Positions 42,307 to 51,202 are shown, numbered from the stretch's first letter. The stretch: 64,000 nucleotides of DNA from Geodermatophilaceae bacterium URHB0062 (GCA_000620185.1 JHVO01000005.1:372001-436000); one strand, 5' to 3'. Notes: a model not told the origin generated them from the sequence alone. Translations and numbers: made by a program.

Positions 42307-42681
42307 TCACCCGCCGTACGGCCGGGTGATGATCTCCAGCATGTGCCCGTTCGGGTCCTTCCAGTACACGCCGCGGCCGCCGTCGTTGGTGTTGATCTCG
42401 CCGGGGTGCTGTTCGAACGGATCGGCCCAGTAGTCGAGGCCGCGGGCCTGGATCCGGCCGAAGATCTCGTCGAACTCCTCCTCGCCGACCAGGAAGGCGT
42501 AATGCCGCGGATGGGTGACGTCGTCGTCCAGGAAGTCCAGCGAGACGTCGTTGTCCAGCTCGACGACCGCGAACGGGCCGAACGTGGTCGGCGGCTTGCG
42601 GCCCAGGATGTCGGCGAGGAAGGCGGCCGACGCCTGCCTGTCGCGGGCGGCGACGATCGTGTGGTTGAGGTGGACGGGCAT
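42307..42681 (-). CDS. VOC-family (glyoxalase/dioxygenase fold) protein
   Basis: A 124-residue protein with one vicinal-oxygen-chelate domain: 'HLNHTIVAARDRQASAAFLAD' start, 'HYAFLVGEEEFDEIFGRI' and 'GRGVYWKDPNGHMLEIITRPYG' end. His5 and Glu near the C-terminus are at metal-ligand positions. ATG 42681 follows GGAGGCCTCC-like sequence. It converges on the polymerase gene with 12 bases between. Could be a lyase, dioxygenase or resistance protein; unresolved. Confidence 0.88.
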   Translation of the reverse strand: MPVHLNHTIVAARDRQASAAFLADILGRKPPTTFGPFAVVELDNDVSLDFLDDDVTHPRHYAFLVGEEEFDEIFGRIQARGLDYWADPFEQHPGEINTNDGGRGVYWKDPNGHMLEIITRPYGG

Positions 42682-42784
42682 GGAGGCCTCCGGCGCCGGG
42701 GACGGTGGCTCCAGCGAAGCAGGCGGCGGCCCGGCCGAGGAGTACTCCGCGCACGCCGCGGCGCGGCCGCCCGACTCCGCGGGA

Positions 42785-43414
42785 CTAGGCGACGACGTCC
42801 GCCGGCGCGTCGACGAGCAGCCGGAGCGGCGTGACCTCCGGTCCGGGGTAGGCCAGCTCGCTGCCCTCGTTGGCGTCGGCAGGTTCGATGCCGAACTCCG
42901 CGTCGTGGTCCTTGCGGACGGCGAACGGCGCCAGCACCGGGTGCTCGGGGTCGCGCAGGCAGATGATCAGGTGCCAGGCGTAGGCCGGGTTGTGCAGGCG
43001 GTAGTCGATGGTGGAGAAGTTGGCCGGCTGGCGGCGGTGGACGTGGAAGAGGGCCACGGCCTCGAGCTCGTCGGCGTCCAGGCGCCGGTAGACCTCGAGC
43101 AGTTCGGCGGAGTCAGCGACGAAGCCGGCGTCGTCGTAGTCGCGGAAGTAGGTGCCCTGGGCCTCGAACGCGGGGCGGATGGCCGGGTCGTTGCGCCGGT
43201 TCCGGGTCGGGTCGAAGAAGACGACGTCGGTCGCGACGTAGGGGTAGCGGCGGTCCCGCGGGTCGGCGAGCAGCAGGCCGAACGACTTGAGCCCGGCGGC
43301 GTGCACCGCCGTCGTCGTGTCGAGGATCCGGTCGTACAGCGACCCCGGCATGTGCACGGCGCTCGGGGCGGCCGCGCGCGGGCGCGGGATGAAGGGGAGC
43401 GGCGCAGCCGACAT
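42785..43414 (-). CDS. JAMM/MPN-like metalloprotease-fold protein
   Basis: A 209-residue protein. 'ALFHVHRRQPANFSTIDYRL' gives the exact JAMM zinc motif H-x-H-x7-S-x2-D near residue 122. The upstream block that normally supplies the catalytic Glu reads 'AAGLKSFGLLLADP', where Glu is not evident. So zinc binding is likely, but isopeptidase or hydrolase activity of the usual type is uncertain. ATG 43414 is chosen because it precedes the fold and has CTGGAGAC upstream. It follows the alditol oxidase on the same strand (85 bases). No ubiquitin-like or sulfur-carrier partner is visible nearby. Confidence 0.75.
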   Translation of the reverse strand: MSAAPLPFIPRPRAAAPSAVHMPGSLYDRILDTTTAVHAAGLKSFGLLLADPRDRRYPYVATDVVFFDPTRNRRNDPAIRPAFEAQGTYFRDYDDAGFVADSAELLEVYRRLDADELEAVALFHVHRRQPANFSTIDYRLHNPAYAWHLIICLRDPEHPVLAPFAVRKDHDAEFGIEPADANEGSELAYPGPEVTPLRLLVDAPADVVA

Positions 43415-43499
43415 GTCGGTCTCCAGGTGCGGGGGAGGACTACCTCGGTCGCAGGGGAGAGACCTCCGGGCCGCTGCCGGATACAGCGCGTGCGGCCGG

Positions 43500-44798
43500 T
43501 CAGGCGAAGGCGGCGATCGTGCGGTCCAGGTAGGCGTTGGTGAACGCACCCCGGGGATCGAAGCGGCGGACGAGGTCCCGGAAGTCGGGCAGCCGCGGAT
43601 AGAGACCCTCGAGCTCCCCGGCGTCGATGGTGAAGACCTTGCCCCAGTGGGGGCGGGCCCCGAAGGGACGGAGTGCCGCCTCGATCTCCGGCAGCAGGGC
43701 CCGCACCCTGCCCTCGTCCCGCACCCAGGTGAAGTGCAGCGCCAGGACGTCGCCGCCGGTGGCGGGGCTGAGCCACAGGTCGTCGCCGGCCACGGTGCGC
43801 AGCTCACAGGTGAGCAGCAGCGGCGCCATCGCGTCGGCCAGCGCGCGCAACCGGTGGCAGGCCGCACGGGCGTGCCGGCGCGGGACGAAGTACTCGCTCT
43901 GCAGTTCCTCGCCCTTGCTCGGCGTGAAGCCGGCGCGGAAGTGCGGCAGCCGCTCGTGCCACTCGCCGGGGACGCCGAGCTGGTCGGTGAGGTTCTCGAC
44001 GTCGGCCGTGCTGATCATGTGGGTGGGCACGGTGGCCGAGCGCGCGCCGAAGAACTCCTCGGCGGCGACGTCGGGCTCGTCGGTGCGGGCCTTGACCCAC
44101 ACCATCGTGATCTCGTGCCAGTTCGTGAACACGCTGACGCTGTAGGCGGCGTCGGCGACCGCGTCGAGATCGTCGAGGAGGCGCTCCCAGGTCAGACCGA
44201 GGTAGACGTTGTTGCGCAGCGAGAAGGTGCGCTGGAACCGCAGCGCGATGCGGGTCACGATCCCGAGGGCCCCCAGGTGGACGACGGCGCCGGGGAGGTC
44301 GGGGTGGTCCGCGTCGAGGGAGACCAGTTCGCCGTCGGAGCGGACGATCTCCAGGCCGGCCACCGACGTGCTCAGCGACCCGTTGCGGTTGCCCGAGCCG
44401 TGCGTCCCGGTGGCGGTGGCCCCCACCACCGTGATGTGCGGCAGCGAGGCGAGGTTGTGCAGCGCATGGCCCCGCGGCGCGAGCTCGAGCACGAGATCGC
44501 CGTACTTCATGCCGCCGGGCATCCAGACGATGCCGCCGTCCCCGCTGGGCGCGGTCTGGAACTCCACGCCGGTGTCCAGTGCCTCGAGGGACACCAGGTC
44601 GGCCGTCGTGTCGGCGATGTCGTTGAAGCAGTGCCGCGAGCCCAGGGCCTTCACGTGCGGACTGCCGGCGACGATCTCCTGCACCTCGGCGACGCTCCGC
44701 GGCCGGTGCAGGTGGGCCGCCCGGTAGGTCAGGTTGCCGGCCCAGTTGCGCTCCGGGATCGCTGCCGTCGTCGGCGCCGCGGAATTCTCATCGGGCAT
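43500..44798 (-). CDS. Alditol/xylitol oxidase-like FAD enzyme
   Basis: A 432-residue VAO/PCMH-fold flavoprotein close to Streptomyces AldO. 'NWAGNLTYRAAHLHRP' begins the core. 'VKALGSRHCFNDIADT' carries the His that binds FAD covalently in AldO. 'LPHITVVGATATGTHGSG', 'SVSVFTNWHE', 'GVPGEWHERLPHFRAGFTPS', 'ELQSEYFVPR' and 'FGARPHWGKVFTID' are all conserved. It would oxidise a sugar alcohol with O2, giving H2O2. ATG 44798 follows GGAGAGGATCGCG; a longer upstream frame lacks similarity. Confidence 0.93.
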   Translation of the reverse strand: MPDENSAAPTTAAIPERNWAGNLTYRAAHLHRPRSVAEVQEIVAGSPHVKALGSRHCFNDIADTTADLVSLEALDTGVEFQTAPSGDGGIVWMPGGMKYGDLVLELAPRGHALHNLASLPHITVVGATATGTHGSGNRNGSLSTSVAGLEIVRSDGELVSLDADHPDLPGAVVHLGALGIVTRIALRFQRTFSLRNNVYLGLTWERLLDDLDAVADAAYSVSVFTNWHEITMVWVKARTDEPDVAAEEFFGARSATVPTHMISTADVENLTDQLGVPGEWHERLPHFRAGFTPSKGEELQSEYFVPRRHARAACHRLRALADAMAPLLLTCELRTVAGDDLWLSPATGGDVLALHFTWVRDEGRVRALLPEIEAALRPFGARPHWGKVFTIDAGELEGLYPRLPDFRDLVRRFDPRGAFTNAYLDRTIAAFA

Positions 44799-45038
44799 GC
44801 CGTGGTCGCGATCCTCTCCGCGGTGCGGGACGGTCCTGTTCGGCCGGATGTGGACGGCCCCACCAGCAGCGGCGCCATGCCGGTGAGGCCTGACCGGCCG
44901 AGCTCGAGGGTGAACGTCGTCGGCTGAGGACGACGCTACGCGGATCGCCGGCTCCCCGGGCGATCGGACCGCACGCGTTCGGACACGTCGCGTTCTCGGC
45001 ACACGGGATGAATCTGCGGCGGACACGGCGCGGGCAGG

Positions 45039-45044
45039 CATAAT
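45039..45044 (+). promoter_or_regulatory. Probable -10 element of the GAF-ANTAR gene
   Basis: 'cataat' is a rare AT-rich hexamer in this GC-rich region, 42 bases before GTG 45086. No good -35 is visible about 17 bases upstream. The promoter could depend on an alternative sigma factor; assignment is tentative. Confidence 0.4.
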
Positions 45045-45085
45045 CTCTGAGGTCGGTTGTGTGCAATCAGTAGGGGTGAGCGGGA

Positions 45086-45808
45086 GTGGCAGTGCCGGGC
45101 CCAGTGTCCGTGGAGGGAAGCGGTCTGGACGTCGTCCAGATGCTGGACGAGTTCGAGGACGTCGCCGGCTTTCTCGATCTGCTGGTCCGGTGGGCGGTGG
45201 AGCAGACCCCAGGCGCCGAGGCGTGCGGGCTGACCCTGGAGCAGGCGGGCCGCGGCATGACGGTCACCTACAGCGGAGAACTGGCCTCCCGCGGAGACGA
45301 GCGGCAGTACGAGCTCGACGACGGACCGTGCCTCGAGGCGATGCGGACCGGCGAGGTCGTGTCCGTCGCCGACATGTCCCAGGAGCGGCGGTGGGGCCGC
45401 TACCCCGAGCGTGCGGTCGAGGCAGGGGTGTGCGCCTCGCTGTCGCTGCCGCTCACCGTGGGGGAGCGGGGTCGCGGCGCGCTGAACCTCTACGCCAGCC
45501 ACCCGCACGCCTTCACCGACACCGACGAGCGCGTGGCGCAGAACTGGGCCGCGCAGGCCGGCGGTGCGCTGTCGGTGGCCTGGCGGATGGCCGAGCGCGA
45601 GGACCGGCTCGACCACCTGGCCCAGGGCCTGGTCACGCGCCAGGAGATCGGGCAGGCCGTGGGGCTGCTCATGGCCCAGCGCCGGTGCACCGGCGAGGAA
45701 GCGTTCGCCCTGCTCAAGGCCGCGAGCCAGCGCAGCAACGAGAAGCTGCGGGACGTCGCGGCGCGGATGATCGCCGGGCACGAGGCGTCGCTGCGGGCGG
45801 CGCGCTGA
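45086..45808 (+). CDS. GAF-ANTAR antitermination regulator
   Basis: A 240-residue protein. The GAF sensor (about 15-165) includes 'CGLTLEQAGRGMTVTYSG', 'DDGPCLEAMRTGEVVSVAD' and 'SLPLTVGERGRGALNLYA'. The C-terminal ANTAR RNA-binding three-helix domain has 'QEIGQAVGLLMAQRRCTGEEAF' region and 'LLKAASQRSNEKLRDVAARMI'. Such proteins bind dual-hairpin leaders to prevent termination. GTG 45086 follows GAGCGGGAG. Orphan-like position; its RNA target is not evident in the window. Confidence 0.95.
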   Translation: MAVPGPVSVEGSGLDVVQMLDEFEDVAGFLDLLVRWAVEQTPGAEACGLTLEQAGRGMTVTYSGELASRGDERQYELDDGPCLEAMRTGEVVSVADMSQERRWGRYPERAVEAGVCASLSLPLTVGERGRGALNLYASHPHAFTDTDERVAQNWAAQAGGALSVAWRMAEREDRLDHLAQGLVTRQEIGQAVGLLMAQRRCTGEEAFALLKAASQRSNEKLRDVAARMIAGHEASLRAAR

Positions 45809-45811
45809 CCG

Positions 45812-46408
45812 CTACCGCGGTCGCCGGGCCCGCTCGTCGACCGCGGCGAGGAAGTCGAGCACCCGCCGGGTGAGCAGCGCCGCCGCCTCCGGGTCGTAGG
45901 AGGGCAGCGTGCTGTCGGCGAAGTAGTGCTGGTCGCCCGGGTAGAGGAACAGCTCCGCGTCCTCGGCCTCCTCGACCAGCGCCCGGGCCGCATCCACGTC
46001 GCCCTCGTCGACGAAGATCGGGTCGGCGTCCATGCCGTGCACCTGCGCCGGGACGCCGTCGGGCCACGACCCGAACTCCGACGTCGGCACGCAGGAGTAG
46101 AAGAGCAGGGCGCCGCGGGCACCGGAACGGGTCTGGGCCAGCATCTGGGCCGGGAGGACCCCGAGGGAGAAACCCGCGTACACCAGGTCGGCGGGGAGCG
46201 CCTCCACCGCTCGCGCACCCCGCTCCATGACCTCGCCCCAGCCGATCTCGCCGGCGTGCCCGACGCCCTCCTCGATGGTGGCGAAGGTGCGGCCCTCGAA
46301 CAGGTCGGGCGTGTGCACGGTGTGCCCGGCCGCGCGCAACTCGTCGGCGAACGCGGAGGTGCCCGGCGTCAGGCCCAGTGCGTGGTGGAACAGGACGACC
46401 TCGGCCAT
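45812..46408 (-). CDS. Dienelactone hydrolase-family protein
   Basis: A 198-residue alpha/beta hydrolase. 'VVLFHHALGLTPGTSAFAD' opens the fold. The nucleophile elbow is 'YAGFSLGVLPAQ', with Ser where classical dienelactone hydrolases have Cys. 'PIFVDEGDVDAARALV' supplies the acid region, and the His is in 'YPGDQHYFADS'. ATG 46408 is preferred over an upstream frame start. It converges on the GAF-ANTAR gene with 3 bases between stops. Substrate unknown. Confidence 0.88.
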   Translation of the reverse strand: MAEVVLFHHALGLTPGTSAFADELRAAGHTVHTPDLFEGRTFATIEEGVGHAGEIGWGEVMERGARAVEALPADLVYAGFSLGVLPAQMLAQTRSGARGALLFYSCVPTSEFGSWPDGVPAQVHGMDADPIFVDEGDVDAARALVEEAEDAELFLYPGDQHYFADSTLPSYDPEAAALLTRRVLDFLAAVDERARRPR

Positions 46409-46462
46409 GTGCGGGACCTCGTTGCTCTGAGCGTCGGGTGGACGACGCAGCACTCTAGGGCG

Positions 46463-46702
46463 TCAGGACGACGATTCCGGCGGCCGCGCACCGCGACGAC
46501 GCCGTCTTCGGACCATCGCGCGGACCAGCAGGGCGAGGGCGAGCAGGCCGGTCACCCAGCCGGCCGGTTCCGCGGATGACGCCAGCGACGTCCCGGCGGC
46601 GTCGTCGACGAGCCCGCCGAGCCAGGCCCACAGGCCGTAGCCGACGACGTAGCCGAGGAGGACCACCAGCAGCGCGGGAACGGCGAACACGAAGACGAAC
46701 AT
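46463..46702 (-). CDS. Small two-helix membrane protein
   Basis: A 79-residue protein with a first hydrophobic helix ([20 protein letters not shown]), a short polar loop with '[16 protein letters not shown]', a second helix ([16 protein letters not shown]) and a very basic tail ([11 protein letters not shown]). ATG 46702 with GACGGGGTCGG upstream. It lies 54 bases upstream of the hydrolase on the same strand. No family recognised. Confidence 0.6.
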   Translation of the reverse strand: MFVFVFAVPALLVVLLGYVVGYGLWAWLGGLVDDAAGTSLASSAEPAGWVTGLLALALLVRAMVRRRRRRGARPPESSS

Positions 46703-46889
46703 CCGACCCCGTCCCGTCGCAGCGCCCGGCACCCGCTGGACTTCGTCCGGGAGCCCGCCGGTGGATGCGCGCCTTGCTGGGCAGGGTGTGCGGCAACCGG
46801 CAGGTTCCGGCACTCGACCTGCCGATCCGCGCACACCGTGCGGCCGCCGTCCCCGGCCGGGGGCGCCGGTTGTACGTAACCTCGGTGAC

Positions 46890-48353
46890 GTGAGCCTGGC
46901 ACCGGCACCGACCGTTCCCCTGGACGCACGCTTCGCCCGCGAGCTCCCGGAGCTCGCCCGTGCCTGGCGCGCCGAGGAGGCACCCGATCCGCGGCTGCTG
47001 GTGCTCGACGAACCGCTGGCGGTCGAGCTCGGCCTGGATCCGGCGGCGCTGCGGAGACCCGAGGGCCTCCGCTTCCTGGTGGGGGAGGCGCTGCCGCCGG
47101 GGGCGCAGCCGGTGGCGCAGGCCTACGCCGGCCACCAGTTCGGCGGGTACTCGCCACGCCTGGGTGACGGGCGGGCGCTGCTGCTGGGGGAGCTGGTCGA
47201 CACGGAGGGGCGGGTGCGCGACCTGCACCTCAAGGGCTCCGGGCGCACGCCGTTCGCGCGCGGCGGCGACGGCCTCGCCGCCGTCGGGCCGATGCTGCGC
47301 GAGTACGTGGTGAGCCAGGCGATGCACGCGCTCGGCATCCCGACGACCCGCTCGCTGGCGGTCGTGGCGACGGGGCGCCCGGTCGTGCGCGAGACGCTGC
47401 TGCCGGGCGCGGTCCTCGCCCGGGTCGCCGCCAGCCACCTGCGCGTCGGCAGCTTCCAGTACGCCGCCGCCACCGGCGACGTCGACCTGCTGCGCCGGTT
47501 GGCCGACCACGCGATCGCCCGGCACCACCCCGGCGCCGCCGACGCGGACAACCCCTACCTCGCGCTCTTCGAGGCGGTGCTCGCGGCCCAGGCGTCGCTG
47601 GTGGCCCGCTGGATGCTCGTCGGTTTCGTGCACGGGGTCATGAACACCGACAACATGACGATCTCCGGCGAGACGATCGACTACGGGCCGTGCGCCTTCC
47701 TGGAGGGCTTCGACCCGGCGACGGTGTTCAGCTCGATCGACTCCGGCGGCCGCTACGCGTACGGCAACCAGCCGCTGGCGGCCGAGTGGAACCTGGCGCG
47801 CTTCGCCGAGGCGCTGCTGCCGCTGATCGCCGACGACCAGGAGCGGGCGGTGGAGCTGGCGGTGGCGTCGCTCGGCGGTTTCCGCCCGCGGTACAACGCG
47901 GCGTGGGCGGCGGGGATGCGGGCCAAGCTCGGCCTCGCGCCCACCGTCGACGACGCCGTCCTCGTGCCGCTGCTCGACGACCTGCAGGCGCTGATGCAGC
48001 AGAGCCGGGTCGACCTGACGTCGTTCTTCCGGTCGCTCGGGACGGCGGCTCGCGGCGACGCCGAGCCGGCGCGCCGCGTCGTCCTGGACCTGGCCGCCTT
48101 CGACGCCTGGCTGGAGCGCTGGCGGGCCCTCGGGTCCGACCCGGTCGCCATGGACCGGGTGAACCCGGTGTACGTGCCGCGCAACCAGCTGGTCCAGGAG
48201 GCGCTGGACGCCGCCACGGACGGCGACCTCGACCCGTTGGAGCGACTGGTCGACGTGGTCGCCCGGCCCTTCGACGATCGGCCGGGCCTGGAGCGGTACG
48301 CCGCGCCGTCGCCGGAAGGGTCCGGCCCCTTCGTCACCTACTGCGGCACCTGA
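46890..48353 (+). CDS. selO: Protein adenylyltransferase SelO
   Basis: A 487-residue pseudokinase-fold enzyme (YdiU/SelO, UPF0061) that transfers AMP from ATP to protein Ser, Thr or Tyr. '[24 protein letters not shown]' region (G-H-Q-F-G) and '[20 protein letters not shown]' form the flipped nucleotide site. '[20 protein letters not shown]' holds the metal-binding Asn and Asp residues. Bacterial forms lack the C-terminal selenocysteine; here the end is '...TYCGT', keeping a Cys. GTG 46890 without clear ribosome site and with 'gtacgtaacct' just upstream, so possibly leaderless. Confidence 0.96.
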   Translation: MSLAPAPTVPLDARFARELPELARAWRAEEAPDPRLLVLDEPLAVELGLDPAALRRPEGLRFLVGEALPPGAQPVAQAYAGHQFGGYSPRLGDGRALLLGELVDTEGRVRDLHLKGSGRTPFARGGDGLAAVGPMLREYVVSQAMHALGIPTTRSLAVVATGRPVVRETLLPGAVLARVAASHLRVGSFQYAAATGDVDLLRRLADHAIARHHPGAADADNPYLALFEAVLAAQASLVARWMLVGFVHGVMNTDNMTISGETIDYGPCAFLEGFDPATVFSSIDSGGRYAYGNQPLAAEWNLARFAEALLPLIADDQERAVELAVASLGGFRPRYNAAWAAGMRAKLGLAPTVDDAVLVPLLDDLQALMQQSRVDLTSFFRSLGTAARGDAEPARRVVLDLAAFDAWLERWRALGSDPVAMDRVNPVYVPRNQLVQEALDAATDGDLDPLERLVDVVARPFDDRPGLERYAAPSPEGSGPFVTYCGT

Positions 48354-48376
48354 GCGGAACGGAGCGGCAGTCAACC

Positions 48377-49408
48377 ATGCACCTCGGTGTCGACAGCTTC
48401 GTATCGGCCGTGACCGAACCCTCGACCGGCCGGATCGTCGGCCCCGAGGAGCGGATGGAGCACCTGCTCGAGGAGATCGCGCTCGCCGATCAGGTGGGGC
48501 TCTACTCCTTCGGCATCGGAGAGCACCACCGCCCCGAGTACTACGACTCGGCCCCGCCGGTGATCCTCGCGGCGGCCGCGGCGCGCACCTCACGCATCCG
48601 CCTGGGCAGCGCGGTGGCGGTGCTCAGCGCCGCCGATCCGGTACGTGTCTTCCAGCAGTTCGCCACGCTGGATCTCATCTCGAAGGGACGCATCGACCTC
48701 GTGGTCGGGCGCGGATCCTTCACCGAGGCCTTTCCGCTGTTCGGCCTCGACCTGGGCGACTACGACTTGCTCTTCGCCGAGAAGCTCGACCTGCTGCTCC
48801 GCATCCGCGAGTCGCCGGAGGTCACCTGGTCGGGTCGGCACCGGCCGCCTCTGACCGGCCAGGGCGTGTATCCGCGACCGCTGCAGGACCCCTTGCCGAT
48901 CTGGGTGGGCGTCGGCGGCACACCTGAGTCCTTCGTCCGCGCCGGGTTGCTCGGGCTGCCCCTGATGGTGGCCATCATCGGCGGGGAGCCGCGACAGTTC
49001 GCGCCGCTGATCGACCTCTACCGCCGCGCGGGGGCGCAGGCCGGTCACGCCCCGGAGCAGCTCCAGGTCGGGCTGCACGTGTTCGGCTTCGTGGCCGACA
49101 GCACCCAAGCCGCCGCCGACGCGGTCTACCCCGGATGGCACGAGATGTTCGCGAAGGTGTCGCGCGAGCGCGGCTTCGCGCCGCCGACGCGAGCCCAGTT
49201 CGACGCCACGAGCGGTCCGGACGGCGCCTTCTTCATGGGCGACCCGGACACCGTCGCCGACAAGCTCGTCCGGATCTCCGGGCAGCTGGGCGGGGTGGAC
49301 CGGGTCGCTCTGCAGATGACGAATCCGCGGCTGGCGCACGCCGACCTGCTGCGCGGCATCGAGCTGCTCGGCACCGAGGTCGTCCCCCGGCTGGCCGGAG
49401 TGAGCTGA
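48377..49408 (+). CDS. LLM-class flavin-dependent oxidoreductase
   Basis: A 343-residue luciferase-like TIM-barrel protein. 'LGVDSFVSAV', 'GLYSFGIGEHHRPEYYDSAPP', 'RIRLGSAVAVLSAADPVRVFQQFATLDL' region, 'RIDLVVGRGSFTEAFPLFG' and 'FFMGDPDTVADKLVRI' are characteristic of the group oxidising with FMN or F420. ATG 48377 follows GGAGCGGCAG, 23 bases after selO. Co-transcription with selO is likely; substrate unknown. Confidence 0.92.
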   Translation: MHLGVDSFVSAVTEPSTGRIVGPEERMEHLLEEIALADQVGLYSFGIGEHHRPEYYDSAPPVILAAAAARTSRIRLGSAVAVLSAADPVRVFQQFATLDLISKGRIDLVVGRGSFTEAFPLFGLDLGDYDLLFAEKLDLLLRIRESPEVTWSGRHRPPLTGQGVYPRPLQDPLPIWVGVGGTPESFVRAGLLGLPLMVAIIGGEPRQFAPLIDLYRRAGAQAGHAPEQLQVGLHVFGFVADSTQAAADAVYPGWHEMFAKVSRERGFAPPTRAQFDATSGPDGAFFMGDPDTVADKLVRISGQLGGVDRVALQMTNPRLAHADLLRGIELLGTEVVPRLAGVS

Positions 49409-49490
49409 CGGAACGTTCCGTGGACGCACTCGATGGCTGGGCCCGTCATCGGCGCCTCTCGTCTCGGCCGGCTGACGCCGACCCGTCGCT

Positions 49491-49794
49491 GTGCCGGGCA
49501 CGACGTGCAAAGCAGTCACCAGTCTGTCCTTGGTCACCGCACTCGCCGCAGAGCACCGCGTGGTGGAGGCCGATGTGCCTGCTCAGCCGGGGCTTTCCGC
49601 GGCCACGCGTCCCAGGGGAAATCATTCCTGGCCTACGGAGTGTGCGTCGAGGAGGTGGTCGCCCATCTTCAGGTGGAACGCGTCATCCCGGCAGGGCGCT
49701 CCATGGGAATGGCGATCCGCTGGTCGCGAGTACGTCCGGGGTCGCCGGCTTGATGCTCCTCGCGCCGCCCGGTCGGGTCCGGTTGCGGATGTGA
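49491..49794 (+). pseudogene. Frame-shifted alpha/beta-hydrolase relic
   Basis: Pieces of one hydrolase appear in three successive frames. One frame gives 'LVTALAAEHRVVEADVPAQP' (about 49525-49585, oxyanion strand region). A second gives 'YGVCVEEVVAHLQVERVIPA' and 'GRSMGMAI', the G-x-S-x-G nucleophile elbow (about 49634-49715). The third gives 'GVAGLMLLAPPG' then a stop at 49794. In intact enzymes these blocks follow one another with the same spacing. At least two frameshifts are needed to join them, and the N-terminal strands and C-terminal cap/His region are missing. It lies directly before the low-GC islet and may mark an old junction. Confidence 0.6.
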
Positions 49795-50014
49795 CGTAGC
49801 CGTGACAGTCCGGTGACGGGCCCAGCACTAGCCTCTCTCACGCTGGATGGCAATGAGCCGGGAGAAGCCGAACGGCAGGGGATCGTCGCAGCGTGCGGCA
49901 CCTATCGGACCGCCACAGGAGAACGTCCAACTCGCGCGTCCGCTGGGACGCAGTCACTACGTCGTAGGTCAACTCTCGACCAAGCTGAGCGGATGCACGA
50001 GACGGAGGGACGCT

Positions 50015-50329
50015 ATGGCGACCGGGGTTTTTCGTTTCAGCGGAGGTCCGATTCCCGCCGGTAGCTCCGAGATCCGGGCCTTCTGGGTGGGCTATCCCAA
50101 CAACAACCCCGACCTTTCTCTGACCTGGGAGTTGAGGGCCATCCGCCAAGCAGGGCACGCCGGCCATCCCATGCACAAGGTCCGCTTGGACCTGATCGAG
50201 GTAGAACGCACGGACGTCGATCCTAACGGCAATCCTGTTCCGCGCGGTTGGCTGACCTGGTTCCGACTGGTCAGTACCGGCACGCACCCGACGGATTGGG
50301 AAATGCTTGCAAACTGGCAAACCGTCTGA
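50015..50329 (+). CDS. Small hypothetical protein, possible relative of the orphan domain at 6.4 kb
   Basis: A 104-residue protein with ATG 50015 behind a good GGAGGGA. It looks all-beta: 'FRFSGGPIPAGSSEIRAFWV', 'LTWELRAIRQAG', 'RLDLIEVERTDVD', 'RGWLTWFRLVSTG'. The order and spacing of F-x-G-x-P-A-G, an aromatic W/F-x-x-x-x-P block, V-E-R-x-D and a Trp-rich final strand parallels the stand-alone domain at 6435-6689. Identity is low, so homology is suggestive only. Base composition is lower in GC than its neighbours. No signal peptide. First of four small genes. Confidence 0.6.
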   Translation: MATGVFRFSGGPIPAGSSEIRAFWVGYPNNNPDLSLTWELRAIRQAGHAGHPMHKVRLDLIEVERTDVDPNGNPVPRGWLTWFRLVSTGTHPTDWEMLANWQTV

Positions 50330-50342
50330 TGGGGGAACAGCT

Positions 50343-50582
50343 ATGAGACTCGTGGTCACTCACAATGGCGCAGGTGAAATCCGATCTGTGGCCAGAGTCC
50401 ACCCCGACAACGCGCCGGGTCCGGACGGGGGCGTCGGAGCGTGGCCGGAGCGGGGCTATCGGGTCGTGGACGTGGACGTCTCCGACGAGTTCGCCGAACT
50501 CGCGCCAAGCGAGATTGTGGAGCGGTATAGGTTCGACACAAGGACCGGGGAACTCGTGGCTGAGTCCGGGAGCGGATCGTAG
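50343..50582 (+). CDS. Small hypothetical acidic protein
   Basis: A 79-residue protein starting at ATG 50343 behind GGGGGAACAG, 13 bases after the previous stop, so probably the same transcript. 'MRLVVTHNGAGEIRSVARV' suggests two beta strands and a turn; 'YRVVDVDVSDEFAELAPSEI' and 'ERYRFDTRTGELVAE' follow. Acidic, soluble, no membrane segment. No family recognised. Confidence 0.6.
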   Translation: MRLVVTHNGAGEIRSVARVHPDNAPGPDGGVGAWPERGYRVVDVDVSDEFAELAPSEIVERYRFDTRTGELVAESGSGS

Positions 50583-50944
50583 ACTGCGGTCGGGCGCTCA
50601 TTGGGCCGAATCCACGCTGCGCAGGCGTCGACCGATGGCCGGCCTGTACGCGCCCATTTCCGAGCGTGCCGGAAGTCAAAAGCGGCGTGCCGCTGGAGTG
50701 CGGCGCGCGAGGCTCCTTTCTAGCGGAAGTCCCGCCAATAAGGAACGGTCGGAGCTCTGATCGTCGGCAACCAACTGCCGGTATCGAAGGTGTCTGCGCC
50801 CCCGAGGGCGTTGTGACTCGGGGCGGCCGCGAAGGACAACTTCGTCACGGGTCGGTGAGCATGGGCTCCGCAGGCAGAATCCTAGGGGCGTCGGATCCGA
50901 AGAGATGAACATGTAACCGGGCAACTGGTGACTACGGAGGAGAC
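50583..50944. other. Gap inside the accessory islet, no gene supported
   Basis: These 362 bases contain an 80-codon frame (50666-50908) without a ribosome site or recognisable content. GC is lower than the genome around it, and short direct words such as 'ggaagtc' recur (near 50671 and 50727). It could be a decayed gene or a promoter region for the next small genes; 'gtaaccgggcaactgg' at 50913 precedes the strong ribosome site of 50945. Confidence 0.4.
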
Positions 50945-51190
50945 ATGCCGGCATTCTTTGGTCAGATCGACGCCATCTACACAGACCTCGGGGGTGACGT
51001 CTGGGCGCATCCTACTGGAGGGGCTCAAGGCCTCCCGCCGGACCAATTCCTTCACTTCGCAGGGCTGCCTGGAACACAAGGATCATCCACCTTTGCTACT
51101 GCGGTAGCGCACGCAAAGGCTACGAATAGTAATGCGTGGATATTCTACTCGGTGCCGGACGCCGCAGTGAGCAGCATGTATGTCTTCTGA
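50945..51190 (+). CDS. Small hypothetical protein, rare-codon rich
   Basis: An 81-residue protein with ATG 50945 immediately behind GGAGGAGAC. Content: 'MPAFFGQIDAIYTDLGGDVW', 'PPDQFLHFAGLPGTQGSS', 'TATAVAHAKA'-like Ala-rich helix and a hydrophobic end 'NAWIFYSVPDAAVSSMYVF'. It uses codons rare in this genome (AAT AGT, GGA, ACA, CTT, ATA-type neighbours), and GC near 51100 falls to roughly half. That points to acquisition from a lower-GC source. No domain recognised. Confidence 0.65.
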   Translation: MPAFFGQIDAIYTDLGGDVWAHPTGGAQGLPPDQFLHFAGLPGTQGSSTFATAVAHAKATNSNAWIFYSVPDAAVSSMYVF

Positions 51191-51202
51191 GGGGGTTCAG
51201 TG

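Noticed and set aside
50365-50760. 131-codon frame in the islet
   Set aside because: Overlaps the better-supported 79-residue gene, lacks a ribosome site, and has Arg/Ser-rich shadow composition.
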